Shown piece by piece: positions 34,455 to 42,907 of a DNA stretch of 64,000 nucleotides. Numbering within the stretch: the first letter of the stretch is position 1; every line of letters begins with the position of its first letter. Where the stretch lies: the NCBI RefSeq assembly GCF_013403245.1, contig NZ_JACBNQ010000016.1, positions 16,656 through 80,655 of the forward strand, given 5' to 3'. Below the pieces are notes generated by a model, which was not told where the DNA came from, made no database searches, and worked only from the letters and a program-made list of their open reading frames with translations. This DNA is from Sedimentibacter hydroxybenzoicus DSM 7310. GTDB lineage: Bacteria; Bacillota; Clostridia; Tissierellales; Sedimentibacteraceae. Both the position numbers and the translations under genes were made by a program.

Positions 34455-35252
34455 ATGCTCACTTTAAAAAATGTATCGGCAGGTTACAACGGATATGACG
34501 TATTAAAAAACATATCTCTGAATATAAGCGAGGGTGAAAACCTATGTATCATAGGTCCAAACGGCTGCGGCAAAACAACTCTTATAAAGGCAATTGCCGG
34601 ACTTATTCCCCACACAGGTAACATAAAAATAAATGATGTAAACATATTATCCATGAAGCGTGCTGAAGTGGCTAAGAAAATGGCTGTAATGAGTCAGATT
34701 TCTTCTATTTATTTTTCTTATACGGTTTATGAAACCGTACTTTTAGGACGATATCTGCATATGAAGGACAGAAGCTTTAAGCAGCCCTCCGTAAAAGATA
34801 AGGAATATACAGAAAAGTGCTTAAAAGCAGTTGATTTATACAGTCTGAAGGATAAGCAAATCAATACATTGTCAGGTGGTCAGCTGCAACGAGTATATTT
34901 AGCAAGAACATTGGCTCAGGAGCCAAAAATTATATTGCTTGACGAGCCGACTAATCACCTTGATTTGAAAAATCAAGCTGAGCTGATAGATTTTTTGAAA
35001 AATTGGTCTAAAGAAAAAGGGCATGCTGTAATAGGAGTTCTTCATGATTTGAATTTAACCATGAAATTGGCCGACAACATTTTGCTTTTAGATAAAGGTG
35101 AAATTGCTGCTTACGGTAAGGCAACTGATGTAATATCATCTAAGCTGTTAAATAAGGTGTATGACATGGATGTGGCAGGATATATGACAGATTCATTAAA
35201 GCAATGGGAATACTATACCGGTGAACCATTTAAGTTAAGGAAAGTTAATTAA
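34455..35252 (+). CDS. btuD: cobalamin ABC transporter ATP-binding protein
   Basis: ATPase of 265 residues that abuts btuC. Walker A is GPNGCGKTT, the signature is LSGGQLQR and Walker B is IILLDEPTNHLD, followed by GVLHDLNLT. The open frame ends 15 nt before a terminator hairpin. It completes the BtuFCD importer. Confidence 0.92.
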   Translation: MLTLKNVSAGYNGYDVLKNISLNISEGENLCIIGPNGCGKTTLIKAIAGLIPHTGNIKINDVNILSMKRAEVAKKMAVMSQISSIYFSYTVYETVLLGRYLHMKDRSFKQPSVKDKEYTEKCLKAVDLYSLKDKQINTLSGGQLQRVYLARTLAQEPKIILLDEPTNHLDLKNQAELIDFLKNWSKEKGHAVIGVLHDLNLTMKLADNILLLDKGEIAAYGKATDVISSKLLNKVYDMDVAGYMTDSLKQWEYYTGEPFKLRKVN

Positions 35253-35266
35253 AATAATTTAATATG

Positions 35267-35312
35267 CCTCCAACGTAGATAAAATTGAATTTATTCACCT
35301 TGGAGGTTTTTT
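35267..35312 (+). terminator. terminator after btuFCD
   Basis: CCTCCAA (35267-35273) pairs with TTGGAGG (35300-35306), followed by six T. The loop is long (26 nt), which weakens it a little. Confidence 0.75.
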
Positions 35313-35384
35313 ATCTGTATAAATGGTTAATATATTCAAATCTAGGTATAATATACAATAAATATTTAACTTTAGGAGGAATGT

Positions 35385-36368
35385 ATGAAAAAATTAATTG
35401 GCTTAGGTTTAATAATTCTCATGCTGTTTACTGCATGTGAATATAACGATACAGATGTACCTGACAATAATAATGATAATCAGGATGAATATTCTATAGA
35501 GGAATTTTTTCCGGTAATCGAAAATACTAAGTATTCATATAAAGGCGAAGGAAATGAATTTGCATCATACACAGTCTTCATAGATTATATAAGCAATAAC
35601 CGATTCCAGACAAGGACTAATAACGGCGGAACCGAAACTGTCAAGGTTTATGAGTTTAAGGATAATCAACTGATCGAGCTGTACAGCAGAGGAGAAGCTT
35701 ACTTCAGGGAAGATTTTACAAACCGTGAATTTCAAGAGGGTAATGTAGTATTAAAGCTGCCATATACCGGAGAATTAAAACAAATTGTAACTTCACAAGG
35801 TAATTTCAATGCAATTGAAGTAATAACCGAAAACGATCAAGGAACAAATACAAATTACTATGCGAAGGATGTCGGTTTAGTAAAATCAATATATAAAAGT
35901 GATGACTACGAGGTATCATCAACTTTAGACAACGTTGAACAAAATATATCTTTAATTCAAACTGTTACATTGTATTATCCTGATATTGATGGAGTTCATT
36001 TAAACTCTGTGGATGTGCAAGTATCCTTCAACACAAATGATTCGACGAAGGATGTTATCGAAAAAACTGTCAAGGATTTATCTGTATATGAATTGTTCAG
36101 CATAAATACCGAAATAAATGAGCTTTACTTTGATGAAAATGATGAAAGCGTGCATATTGACTTATCAAATAATTTTATCGAGGAAATGAATGCCGGATCA
36201 GGATTTGAAAGTCTGATGCTTCAGAGTATTGCCAACACCTTAGGCTCATACTACGGTGTGGAAAATATATATCTTACCGTAGACGGGAATTTATACGAAT
36301 CAGGACATATTTCCTTAAAAGAAAATGAACCGCTTAAGGCAGATTACAGTATTGTAAATAATCAATAA
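35385..36368 (+). CDS. GerMN-domain lipoprotein
   Basis: Exported lipoprotein of 327 residues (lipobox FTAC, Cys18; acidic Asn/Asp-rich linker to about residue 37). Residues about 40-195 form a region I do not recognise by name, rich in Tyr, Thr and charged residues. Residues about 205-320 form a GerMN domain: VTLYYPDIDGVHLNSVDVQV, VHIDLSNNF and LTVDGNLYESGHI. GerMN is found in the spore germination protein GerM and in other surface lipoproteins, so it does not by itself prove a germination role. The ribosome site AGGAGG is good. The gene stands alone, with a terminator on each side. Confidence 0.85.
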   Translation: MKKLIGLGLIILMLFTACEYNDTDVPDNNNDNQDEYSIEEFFPVIENTKYSYKGEGNEFASYTVFIDYISNNRFQTRTNNGGTETVKVYEFKDNQLIELYSRGEAYFREDFTNREFQEGNVVLKLPYTGELKQIVTSQGNFNAIEVITENDQGTNTNYYAKDVGLVKSIYKSDDYEVSSTLDNVEQNISLIQTVTLYYPDIDGVHLNSVDVQVSFNTNDSTKDVIEKTVKDLSVYELFSINTEINELYFDENDESVHIDLSNNFIEEMNAGSGFESLMLQSIANTLGSYYGVENIYLTVDGNLYESGHISLKENEPLKADYSIVNNQ

Positions 36369-36370
36369 GC

Positions 36371-36397
36371 AGAAAAGAGGGTGCCCCCCTCTTTTCT
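36371..36397. terminator. bidirectional terminator between the GerMN lipoprotein and cysE
   Basis: Perfect 11-bp stem AGAAAAGAGGG/CCCTCTTTTCT with a short loop, lying between convergent genes. The A- and T-rich arms give U-rich tails in both directions. It overlaps the cysE stop by 2 nt. Confidence 0.75.
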
Positions 36398-36953
36398 AAA
36401 TTGCGTAATCGTATAATGATATTATCTTACCGTTATGCTTTACTTCTCTTGCAGGAATTCCCACAACTGTTGAATTAGGTCTTGTGTCGCTTAACACGAC
36501 TGCGTTTGCTCCTACCTTGGTACCTGAAGCTATATAAATATTTCCTAATATTTTAGCTGCTGCACCGATTACTACATTATCCCCCACTGTGGGATGTCTT
36601 TTACCTTTTTCGTTCCCTGTACCGCCCAATGTAGCACCATGAAACATAGTTACATTGTTGCCTACAACAGCAGTTTCACCTATAACAACTCCCATGCCGT
36701 GGTCTATGAAAAGACCCTTGCCGATTGTTGCTCCGGGATGAATTTCTATGCCCGTAACGTGTCTTGCTATATTTGAAATCCATCTTGCCAAAAAGAATCT
36801 TTTCTTTTTGTACAGGCTGTGAGATATTTTGTATGCGATTAATGCCTTAATGTGAGGGTATAGCAGCAATACCTCTATTCTGTTTCTTGCAGCGGGATCT
36901 CTGCCGAATACCGAATCTATATCTTCAATAATTGATTTAAGAAATTTAATCAT
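36396..36953 (-). CDS. cysE: serine O-acetyltransferase
   Basis: Enzyme of 185 residues that makes O-acetylserine from serine and acetyl-CoA, the first step of cysteine synthesis. Left-handed beta-helix hexapeptide repeats are visible: [20 protein letters not shown], with the catalytic histidine in IDHGMG, then [20 protein letters not shown]. It is the short EpsC-type form. The start is the ATG at 36953 with GGAAAGG upstream; a TTG six codons earlier lies on the ribosome site. It is 147 nt downstream of cysK with a dispersed repeat between them. Confidence 0.94.
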   Translation of the reverse strand: MIKFLKSIIEDIDSVFGRDPAARNRIEVLLLYPHIKALIAYKISHSLYKKKRFFLARWISNIARHVTGIEIHPGATIGKGLFIDHGMGVVIGETAVVGNNVTMFHGATLGGTGNEKGKRHPTVGDNVVIGAAAKILGNIYIASGTKVGANAVVLSDTRPNSTVVGIPAREVKHNGKIISLYDYAI

Positions 36954-37011
36954 ATTATCAACCCTTTCCAATTTCTATTTAATAATTACTACTTAAAGTT
37001 ACCTAACAATT

Positions 37012-37083
37012 TGTCATCCTGAGTGATAACGAAGGATCTCATCATTTAAAAGCCGAGCTTCCTCACTGACGTTCGGAATGACA
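37012..37083. repeat. dispersed palindromic repeat, TGTCATCCTGAG family (copy A)
   Basis: TGTCATCCTGAGTGATAACGA at the left end pairs with TCACTGACGTTCGGAATGACA at the right end, with GAAGGATCTC near the middle. Related copies are at 40851-40931 and 52365-52431. Repeats of this type (TCATTCTGAGCG...AATGACA) are scattered through many bacterial genomes. Confidence 0.75.
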
Positions 37084-37099
37084 ATTGCGGACGATACAA

Positions 37100-37993
37100 T
37101 TAGTAATACTTAACCATTGACAAATACTTTTCGCCGCCGTCCGGAGCTATGGTCAATATTTTTTTATTATTACCGTATTTGACCGCAAGCTTTCTTGCTG
37201 CTGCTACGTTGGCTCCTGAGGAAATACCAACTAATATACCTGTTTTAGCTGATACCTCAACGGCTGTGTCAATTGCCTCTTCTTCGGTTATCGTCAATAT
37301 TTCATCAACATTTTCTCCGTTGTATGTGTTGGGAATAAAACCAGCACCGATGCCCTGAATCTTATGAGGTCCAGGATTCCCTCCTGATATTACGGGAGAT
37401 TTTTCAGGCTCCACACCTGCAATTTTAATGTTTTTATTATACTCTTTCAATCTTTTTGAAACTCCTGTAATAGTTCCGCCTGTGCCTACACCTGCCGTAA
37501 ATATATCCAAATCATTTAACTGCTTTATTATTTCCTCGGCTGTAGTCATATAATGAAATTCCGGATTAGCAGGATTGTTAAATTGATCTGGCATAAAATT
37601 CTTGCTGTTTTCCTTTAAGATTTCATTTGCTCTTTCAATTGCACCCTTCATGCCTTTCGGTCCTTCGGTTAAAACTAATGTTGCCCCATATGAAGAAATC
37701 ATTGTTCTTCTTTCCACACTCATAGTTTCAGGCATAGTCAAAATAACCTTGTATCCCTTTAATCTGCCTATCAATGCTAATGCAATACCTGTATTACCGC
37801 TGGTTGGTTCAACTATGACGCTGTCTTTTTGCAATAATCCTTTTTTCTCTGCATCTAAAATCATACCTAGTGCAGTTCTGTCCTTAATGCTCCCTCCGGG
37901 ATTGAATTTTTCCATTTTAATAAAAATATTTTCTCCCGGCAATTGTACTACAGGTGTGTTACCTATTAAATTTAATGTTGTAAATTGTTTCAT
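37100..37993 (-). CDS. cysK: cysteine synthase (O-acetylserine sulfhydrylase)
   Basis: PLP enzyme of 297 residues that makes cysteine from O-acetylserine and sulfide. The PLP lysine is Lys37 in NPGGSIKDRTA, the substrate loop is EPTSGNTGIALA, and GVGTGGTITGVS binds the phosphate. The ribosome site AAGGAAGG is good. A T-box leader with a UGC (Cys) specifier lies upstream, so expression should respond to uncharged tRNA(Cys). Readthrough into cysE would give a two-gene cysteine operon. Confidence 0.95.
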   Translation of the reverse strand: MKQFTTLNLIGNTPVVQLPGENIFIKMEKFNPGGSIKDRTALGMILDAEKKGLLQKDSVIVEPTSGNTGIALALIGRLKGYKVILTMPETMSVERRTMISSYGATLVLTEGPKGMKGAIERANEILKENSKNFMPDQFNNPANPEFHYMTTAEEIIKQLNDLDIFTAGVGTGGTITGVSKRLKEYNKNIKIAGVEPEKSPVISGGNPGPHKIQGIGAGFIPNTYNGENVDEILTITEEEAIDTAVEVSAKTGILVGISSGANVAAARKLAVKYGNNKKILTIAPDGGEKYLSMVKYY

Positions 37994-38061
37994 ATTATTA
38001 CCTTCCTTTTAACCCGATAAACTAAGGAAATTTATTTTAATAGCTATGCATCGCAGGATAT

Positions 38062-38104
38062 AAAAAACTCCGCCACTATATAAATAACTATATAGAGACG
38101 GAGT
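38062..38104 (-). terminator. T-box regulated terminator of cysK
   Basis: Minus strand ACTCCGTCTCTATATA pairs with TATATAGTGGCGGAGT (with wobble/mismatch), followed by TTTTTT. It directly follows the T-box core at 38109-38123. Confidence 0.87.
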
Positions 38105-38366
38105 ATATCCGCGGTTCCACTCTTTTTGACAATAAAATTGCCCACCTTTTGCTAGCACCATCATGCTATTATACGATAACGGATATGCTCCGCAGCAGCC
38201 TACTTTTATACAGTAATTTCGAATTTCGGTGCTGTACTCCAAAGGGCACTTCACATATACCTCCAATAAGTATCCTTTCAGCCATGAGATACTCTCTCTA
38301 AAATTTCAGCATATATTACTTTCCTTCTTCATAGTATTTCCTACTAATTTAGTTGGGTTTATATTT
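38062..38366 (-). promoter_or_regulatory. T-box riboswitch upstream of cysK (cysteine)
   Basis: The T-box core AGAGTGGAACCGCGG is at 38123-38109, and the terminator follows. The Stem I distal loop shows CATGGCTGAAAGG. The specifier is read as UGC (Cys) at 38248-38246 within GTGAAG-TGC, the same GAA-N-codon position as in the valS and aspS leaders. It also explains the 437-nt gap between cysK and the NUDIX gene. Confidence 0.92.
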
Positions 38367-38372
38367 TTTCTT

Positions 38373-38401
38373 ATTATATTATACTCAATCATAAAATGCA
38401 A
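38373..38401 (-). promoter_or_regulatory. sigma-A promoter of the cysK leader
   Basis: Minus-strand TTGCAT (38401-38396), 17-nt spacer, TATAAT (38378-38373). The expected start is near 38366. Confidence 0.75.
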
Positions 38402-38430
38402 CAGTTTTTATAAAATTTTTTTATGACAAA

Positions 38431-39054
38431 TTAAACCTCTTTATTCCCTATTAACTTTTTTATAAAGCTGTAGGTAATTTTAGCAGTCAATCCCCAGATT
38501 ATAAAATCTTTGTACTTATAAAAATACACCGGATATCTTAAGCTTTCCCAATTATATTTACTTCCGTCATTAACCATATGGTATGGGAAATCATTATCTG
38601 CCTTGGGGTAATAATTCATAAAATATTTTTCCGGCTCATTTTCCAAAAAATAAGACAGAGGTACATAAAATATTTCGGAAACCTCATCCTCATTGTATTT
38701 GATTTCGTTTATATTCGTATTTTTAATATATCCTAAATATGTATAAACAAATGAACCGCTTTTACTTGTGGCATAGTCCAATTCCTTTATTATTTCTATG
38801 TTTTCCATATCTATGCCCAGCTCTTCGTGGGTCTCTCTTACTGCTGCATATTCAGGGCTTTCACCGTCTTCAATCTTCCCTCCGGGAAAAGAAATTTCTC
38901 CCGGCTGTCTTATGGATTTCGATCTTATTTCATATATCAGGTTAAGTTCTCCTTCTACTTCTATTATGGGGAGCAATACCGAAAATCTAAAATCCTCATC
39001 CATAGGCTGCGGTACATTTTTTTCTATTAGTTTTTTTACATAATTTATGTTCAT
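38431..39054 (-). CDS. NUDIX hydrolase, CoA pyrophosphatase-type
   Basis: Protein of 207 residues. The NUDIX box is complete: GGKIEDGESPEYAAVRETHE followed by ELG (about residues 58-80). The preceding segment RQPGEISFPGG matches the UPF0035 signature of CoA-diphosphatases (NudL/PCD1 type), which hydrolyse CoA to phosphopantetheine and adenosine bisphosphate. The ATG overlaps the GDT1-family gene stop by 4 nt, so the two are co-transcribed, though no functional link is evident. Confidence 0.85.
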   Translation of the reverse strand: MNINYVKKLIEKNVPQPMDEDFRFSVLLPIIEVEGELNLIYEIRSKSIRQPGEISFPGGKIEDGESPEYAAVRETHEELGIDMENIEIIKELDYATSKSGSFVYTYLGYIKNTNINEIKYNEDEVSEIFYVPLSYFLENEPEKYFMNYYPKADNDFPYHMVNDGSKYNWESLRYPVYFYKYKDFIIWGLTAKITYSFIKKLIGNKEV

Positions 39055-39605
39055 TTATCTATAAACCTCATAAGTCCAAATATAATAAATACCAATCCCG
39101 ATATTATTCTTATTATATTAGAAGGTATGCGTTTAGTCAATGATGTTCCTATTATTATCCCGACCAGACCTATTGCAAGCATCCCTGAAACAGAGCCCAT
39201 AAGAACCAATGCAGGATAGTCAGCTTCCATTGCCAATGTCATTGCTGTAAGCTGTGTTTTATCTCCTATTTCCCCCAGTAAAAATGTAAGTGCCGTCGTA
39301 ATTACCGGACCAAATTTGAAGCTTTTCTTTTTTCCTTCCTCTTCTTCGTATACAATGGTTAAAATGCCAAAAATAACAAATATAAATCCGGCAAATATCT
39401 GAAGAAGTTCACCTTGTATAACGTTAGACAGACAGCATCCGATTACAACGGCTGCTCCGTGATTTATAAAAACTCCTAAAAGTATTCCTAAAAGCATTTG
39501 CATCATTGTATATTTTGCCGATAATGTCATAAGCATCAATTGAGTTTTATCTCCGATTTCCGCGGTAAATACAAGTGCAAAGGCTTCTAAAAATTCTCCT
39601 GCCAT
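39051..39605 (-). CDS. TMEM165/GDT1 family cation transporter
   Basis: Membrane protein of 184 residues with about six helices in two repeats. Each repeat carries the family motif E-x-G-D-K-T: FTAEIGDKTQL near residue 15 and LGEIGDKTQLTAM near residue 110. Family members export Mn2+ or exchange Ca2+/H+. The start is the ATG at 39605 with GGAGG upstream; an earlier in-frame ATG overlies the ribosome site. Confidence 0.9.
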   Translation of the reverse strand: MAGEFLEAFALVFTAEIGDKTQLMLMTLSAKYTMMQMLLGILLGVFINHGAAVVIGCCLSNVIQGELLQIFAGFIFVIFGILTIVYEEEEGKKKSFKFGPVITTALTFLLGEIGDKTQLTAMTLAMEADYPALVLMGSVSGMLAIGLVGIIIGTSLTKRIPSNIIRIISGLVFIIFGLMRFIDK

Positions 39606-39738
39606 ACTTTCCTCCATATATAATTATTTTACAGAAATTCTCTTTAATAAAAACAAGTTATATATTATAATATTTTCAGATATACATAATAAGAACCATA
39701 CATTTATTTAATTGAGTATATATAATTTTGGAGGAATT

Positions 39739-40836
39739 ATGGGATTTAACATTTTAATAACAACCGCTCCTTTTGGTAACGGTCATAAAATGGTAGCAAC
39801 GGCATTAAAGAATGCATTTATCAATAAAGGTTATAATAACGTATTTGTTGTTGATTTATTTACTGAAGCACATCCGACAATTACGGAAACAATTAAAAAG
39901 GCTTATATTAAAAGCTATGATTTTGGTGAAGCATATTCTATGCTGTATTATGGCTCAGAAAAGCTGACAGATAAAAGAATCATTGAAATATACCGAAATT
40001 TCGGATATAAAAAGCTAAGAGATATAGCTAAGTCATTCAAACCGGATGTAATAATCAATACATTTCCTATTTTAGCCTCATTAAAAATAAAAAATGAATC
40101 GGGGGAAAACATCCCTGTTTTCAATATTGTTACGGATTTTTATGTCCATAAACTATGGTTAAGCAAGGAAATAGATAAATTTTATATAGCCACAGAGGAA
40201 TTGCAGGAGGAATTGAAAAAGCTGAACATACCTGTTGAAAAAACAGTCGTTTCAGGAATTCCCATAAGAGAGGCTTTTGAAGAAGTAGAAAGTATTTCTA
40301 TGCTGTATAAAAAATATAGATTCAAAAGAAACAAAAAAATTGTCTTGATTAATTCAGGAGCTTTTGGAGTTTTTAAGAATATAAAAAAAGTATGTATAGA
40401 GCTTTGCAAATACAAATCAATTCAGGTTGCCGTGGTATGCGGTAACAATACACTGCAAAAATCAAAGCTTGAATCATTAAAACTAAGAAATTTAAAGGTT
40501 TTCGGATTCATAGAAAACATAGATGATCTATATAAAATAGCATGTTGCATGATAACTAAATCCGGTGGTATAACATTGAGTGAAGCATTGGCTGTCCAGC
40601 TTCCTTTAATAATAATCAAGCCCGTACCCGGACAGGAAAAAGAAAATGCATTGTATTTTGAGAAAAAAGGAGCTGCCATAATTGCAAATAATTCTTATCA
40701 GATAATAAATAGCACCATCGAATTGATAAACAGTCCCTCGATACTAAATGCAATGAAAAATAATATGAAAAAAATGTACAATAAATCATCCTCTTTCAAA
40801 ATTGTTGAGGATGTTGTTGAAACTATAGAGAAATAA
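39739..40836 (+). CDS. MGDG synthase/UgtP-like glycosyltransferase
   Basis: Protein of 365 residues resembling processive diacylglycerol glucosyltransferases and MurG-type GT28 enzymes. The N-terminal part has ITTAPFGNGHKMVATAL (the GxGH loop of MGDG synthases) and IINTFPILASL, and the C-terminal part has FIENIDDLYKIACCMITKSG and GGITLSEALAVQLPLIIIKP (nucleotide-sugar binding). It would make membrane glycolipids from a UDP-sugar. The start is the ATG at 39739 with GGAGG; the frame is open nine codons further upstream. Confidence 0.85.
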   Translation: MGFNILITTAPFGNGHKMVATALKNAFINKGYNNVFVVDLFTEAHPTITETIKKAYIKSYDFGEAYSMLYYGSEKLTDKRIIEIYRNFGYKKLRDIAKSFKPDVIINTFPILASLKIKNESGENIPVFNIVTDFYVHKLWLSKEIDKFYIATEELQEELKKLNIPVEKTVVSGIPIREAFEEVESISMLYKKYRFKRNKKIVLINSGAFGVFKNIKKVCIELCKYKSIQVAVVCGNNTLQKSKLESLKLRNLKVFGFIENIDDLYKIACCMITKSGGITLSEALAVQLPLIIIKPVPGQEKENALYFEKKGAAIIANNSYQIINSTIELINSPSILNAMKNNMKKMYNKSSSFKIVEDVVETIEK

Positions 40837-40850
40837 GACAATAACTGATA

Positions 40851-40931
40851 CTGTCATCCTGAGCGGTAGTGAAGGATCTCATCTTTAAAATTCTGAGATT
40901 CTGAGATTCTTCACTACGTTCAGAATGACAG
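40851..40931. repeat. dispersed palindromic repeat, TGTCATCCTGAG family (copy B)
   Basis: CTGTCATCCTGAGCGGTAGTG pairs with CACTACGTTCAGAATGACAG over most of its length, with GAAGGATCTC inside. A short internal direct repeat, TTCTGAGATTCTGAGATTC, is present. It lies between convergent genes. Confidence 0.78.
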
Positions 40932-40973
40932 AGAACGTAAGATATCGATATATTCATAGCAATAACACAAAAA

Positions 40974-41735
40974 TTAACTGTTAAATTTATTTATTTCTTC
41001 CACACACTTAGAGCTGTAGAAGGTTATATCCATACCCATTGATATAAATTTGAATCCTTGTTCGGCACGTTTCTTGGCTGTCTCACCGTTTCCGGCGAAA
41101 ACACCCGCAATTTTATTATATTTTTTAGTTATCTCAAGTACTTTCTTAGCTGCATTTTCAACCAATTCATGTGTAACCTGTCCTGTTACTCCCATTGATT
41201 GAGACATATCATACGGTCCTAAAAAGATAACGTCTATCTCAGGTATCTTGCATATTTCCTCTAAATTATCCAAACATATTTTATTTTCGCAGTGAGTTAT
41301 TATTAATGTTTGTTCGTTTGAATGATCGGTAAAATTGGAAACACCGGACATCCCATAGTCAGCGGATTTAGGAAATGCCAAGCCTCTTTTGCCTATGGGT
41401 TCATATTTACTGCGCTCTATTATTTCTTTAGCAGCTTCAGCATTATTCACTTGCGGCACCTGAATTCCGTGAGCACCTATATCGAGGGTATGAAGTATCG
41501 TACTTTCTAACCTGTCAGGTATTCTTATGATTGGAGTTATGCCTCTTACCTCTGCCGCTCTTATCATATGCTGAGTACTTTCTGATCTCATAGGTCCGTG
41601 CTCATTATCAATTATAACAAAATCAAATCCTGCTAATCCGGCGATTTCCACCAAATCAGGTGCATTACAAACAATGAATGTTCCTATGACTGTCCTGCCT
41701 TCTTTTAATTTCTTCTTAACCTTATTTTCAAACAT
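40974..41735 (-). CDS. HpcH/HpaI-family aldolase
   Basis: Class II (metal-dependent) pyruvate aldolase of 253 residues. The family motif VIIDNEHGP holds the catalytic histidine (His46), then GAHGIQVPQVNNAEAA and IDVIFLGPYDMSQSMG. Such enzymes cleave 4-hydroxy-2-oxo acids to pyruvate and an aldehyde. It lies after the terminator of the meta-cleavage-type operon, so it may be expressed on its own, but the chemistry fits that operon. The start is the ATG at 41735 with GGAGG; the frame is open to a TTG upstream. Confidence 0.88.
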   Translation of the reverse strand: MFENKVKKKLKEGRTVIGTFIVCNAPDLVEIAGLAGFDFVIIDNEHGPMRSESTQHMIRAAEVRGITPIIRIPDRLESTILHTLDIGAHGIQVPQVNNAEAAKEIIERSKYEPIGKRGLAFPKSADYGMSGVSNFTDHSNEQTLIITHCENKICLDNLEEICKIPEIDVIFLGPYDMSQSMGVTGQVTHELVENAAKKVLEITKKYNKIAGVFAGNGETAKKRAEQGFKFISMGMDITFYSSKCVEEINKFNS

Positions 41736-41843
41736 TTTTACCTCCAAGTATGCTATCTTAATAAAAAGAGTATACTAAAAATTCAGAAAATTATCAACTT
41801 GTAGTTCCAATGGATTTTGAAATATTGATACTAAAAGATGGCT

Positions 41844-41876
41844 AAACAAAAGACCGTCTCGTTTTTGAGACAGTCC
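41844..41876 (-). terminator. terminator after the aldolase gene
   Basis: GACTGTCTC pairs with GAGACGGTC (one G.U) over a 6-nt AAAAAC loop, followed on the minus strand by TTTTGTTT. It closes the operon that ends with the 4-hydroxy-2-oxovalerate aldolase gene. Confidence 0.85.
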
Positions 41877-41886
41877 CAATAATATT

Positions 41887-42903
41887 TTATTTATTCTTTA
41901 GTTTAGAAAGGTCGCTTGCAACTTCAATTATCCAGTCTTCCTGCCCGCCAACGGCTTTTCTGTTTCCTAACTCAATTATTATATCTCTTACATCAACATT
42001 AAATCTTTCCGCTGCTCTTCTTGAGTGCAGCAGAAAGCTTGAATAACATCCCGCATATCCCAAAATCATAGCATCAAGATTTGTATTTGTTTTAAGACCC
42101 TTTGATTCGAGAACCGGAATAAGTGCATTTGTACTTGCATCCATCGTCTTATATAAATCGGCATTTATATCATAGTTCATTTTTTTCATAACCGCCACAA
42201 GAGTATCTGTTGATGTATTTCCTGATCCTGCACCTAAGCCTGAAAGCGAACCATCAATGTAGGTTGCTCCTGACTCTATCGCTGCCAAAGAATTTCCGAT
42301 AGCCAAACCAAGGTTATTGTGGGAATGATGTCCTACAGGTATGCTTAAGTTTTGTACAAGAGTTGAAATTTTATCTCTTACATCTACAGGAAGCATTGCT
42401 CCTGCTGAGTCCGTGCAGTATACTATATCTGCTCCATAGGACTCAAATTTTTTAGCTTCTTCCAGCACTCTCTCTACACTTGCCATATGTGCCATCATTA
42501 AAAAGCCGACTGTAAAAAGTCCCATTTTTTTAGCTGCTCTAACGTGCTGAGCAGCCACATCTGCCTCTGTAACGTGAGTTGCTACCCTTACTGCGTTCGC
42601 TCCGCAGTCCTGTGCCCTTTCAAGATCCTCCACGGTGCCGATTCCCGGTATTAAAAGTACAGCCAGTTTTGAATTTTTAACAACTGAAGCTGCTGCCCTA
42701 ACTAATTCAAAATCATTATATGGTGAAAATCCATAGTTAATTGTTGAACCCGTAAGACCGTCTCCATGCCCTACCTCTATTATATCTATACCCGCTGCAT
42801 CCAGTGATGATGCTATTTTTTTAACATCTTCAGGTGAAAATTTATGCGAAACAGTATGGCTGCCATCACGAAGTGTTGTATCTGTTATATATATTTTTGA
42901 CAT
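41887..42903 (-). CDS. 4-hydroxy-2-oxovalerate aldolase
   Basis: Aldolase of 338 residues that splits 4-hydroxy-2-oxoacids to pyruvate and acetaldehyde (or propanal); DmpG/MhpE/BphI family. Visible are ITDTTLRDGSHTVSHKFS (metal-binding Asp and catalytic residues), GHHSHNNLGLAIGN with the metal-binding histidines, and GLGAGSGNTSTDTLV. It acts as a complex with the acetaldehyde dehydrogenase encoded 4 nt upstream, passing acetaldehyde through a channel in known members. GGGGGTGT precedes the ATG. Confidence 0.94.
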   Translation of the reverse strand: MSKIYITDTTLRDGSHTVSHKFSPEDVKKIASSLDAAGIDIIEVGHGDGLTGSTINYGFSPYNDFELVRAAASVVKNSKLAVLLIPGIGTVEDLERAQDCGANAVRVATHVTEADVAAQHVRAAKKMGLFTVGFLMMAHMASVERVLEEAKKFESYGADIVYCTDSAGAMLPVDVRDKISTLVQNLSIPVGHHSHNNLGLAIGNSLAAIESGATYIDGSLSGLGAGSGNTSTDTLVAVMKKMNYDINADLYKTMDASTNALIPVLESKGLKTNTNLDAMILGYAGCYSSFLLHSRRAAERFNVDVRDIIIELGNRKAVGGQEDWIIEVASDLSKLKNK

Positions 42904-42907
42904 TATT

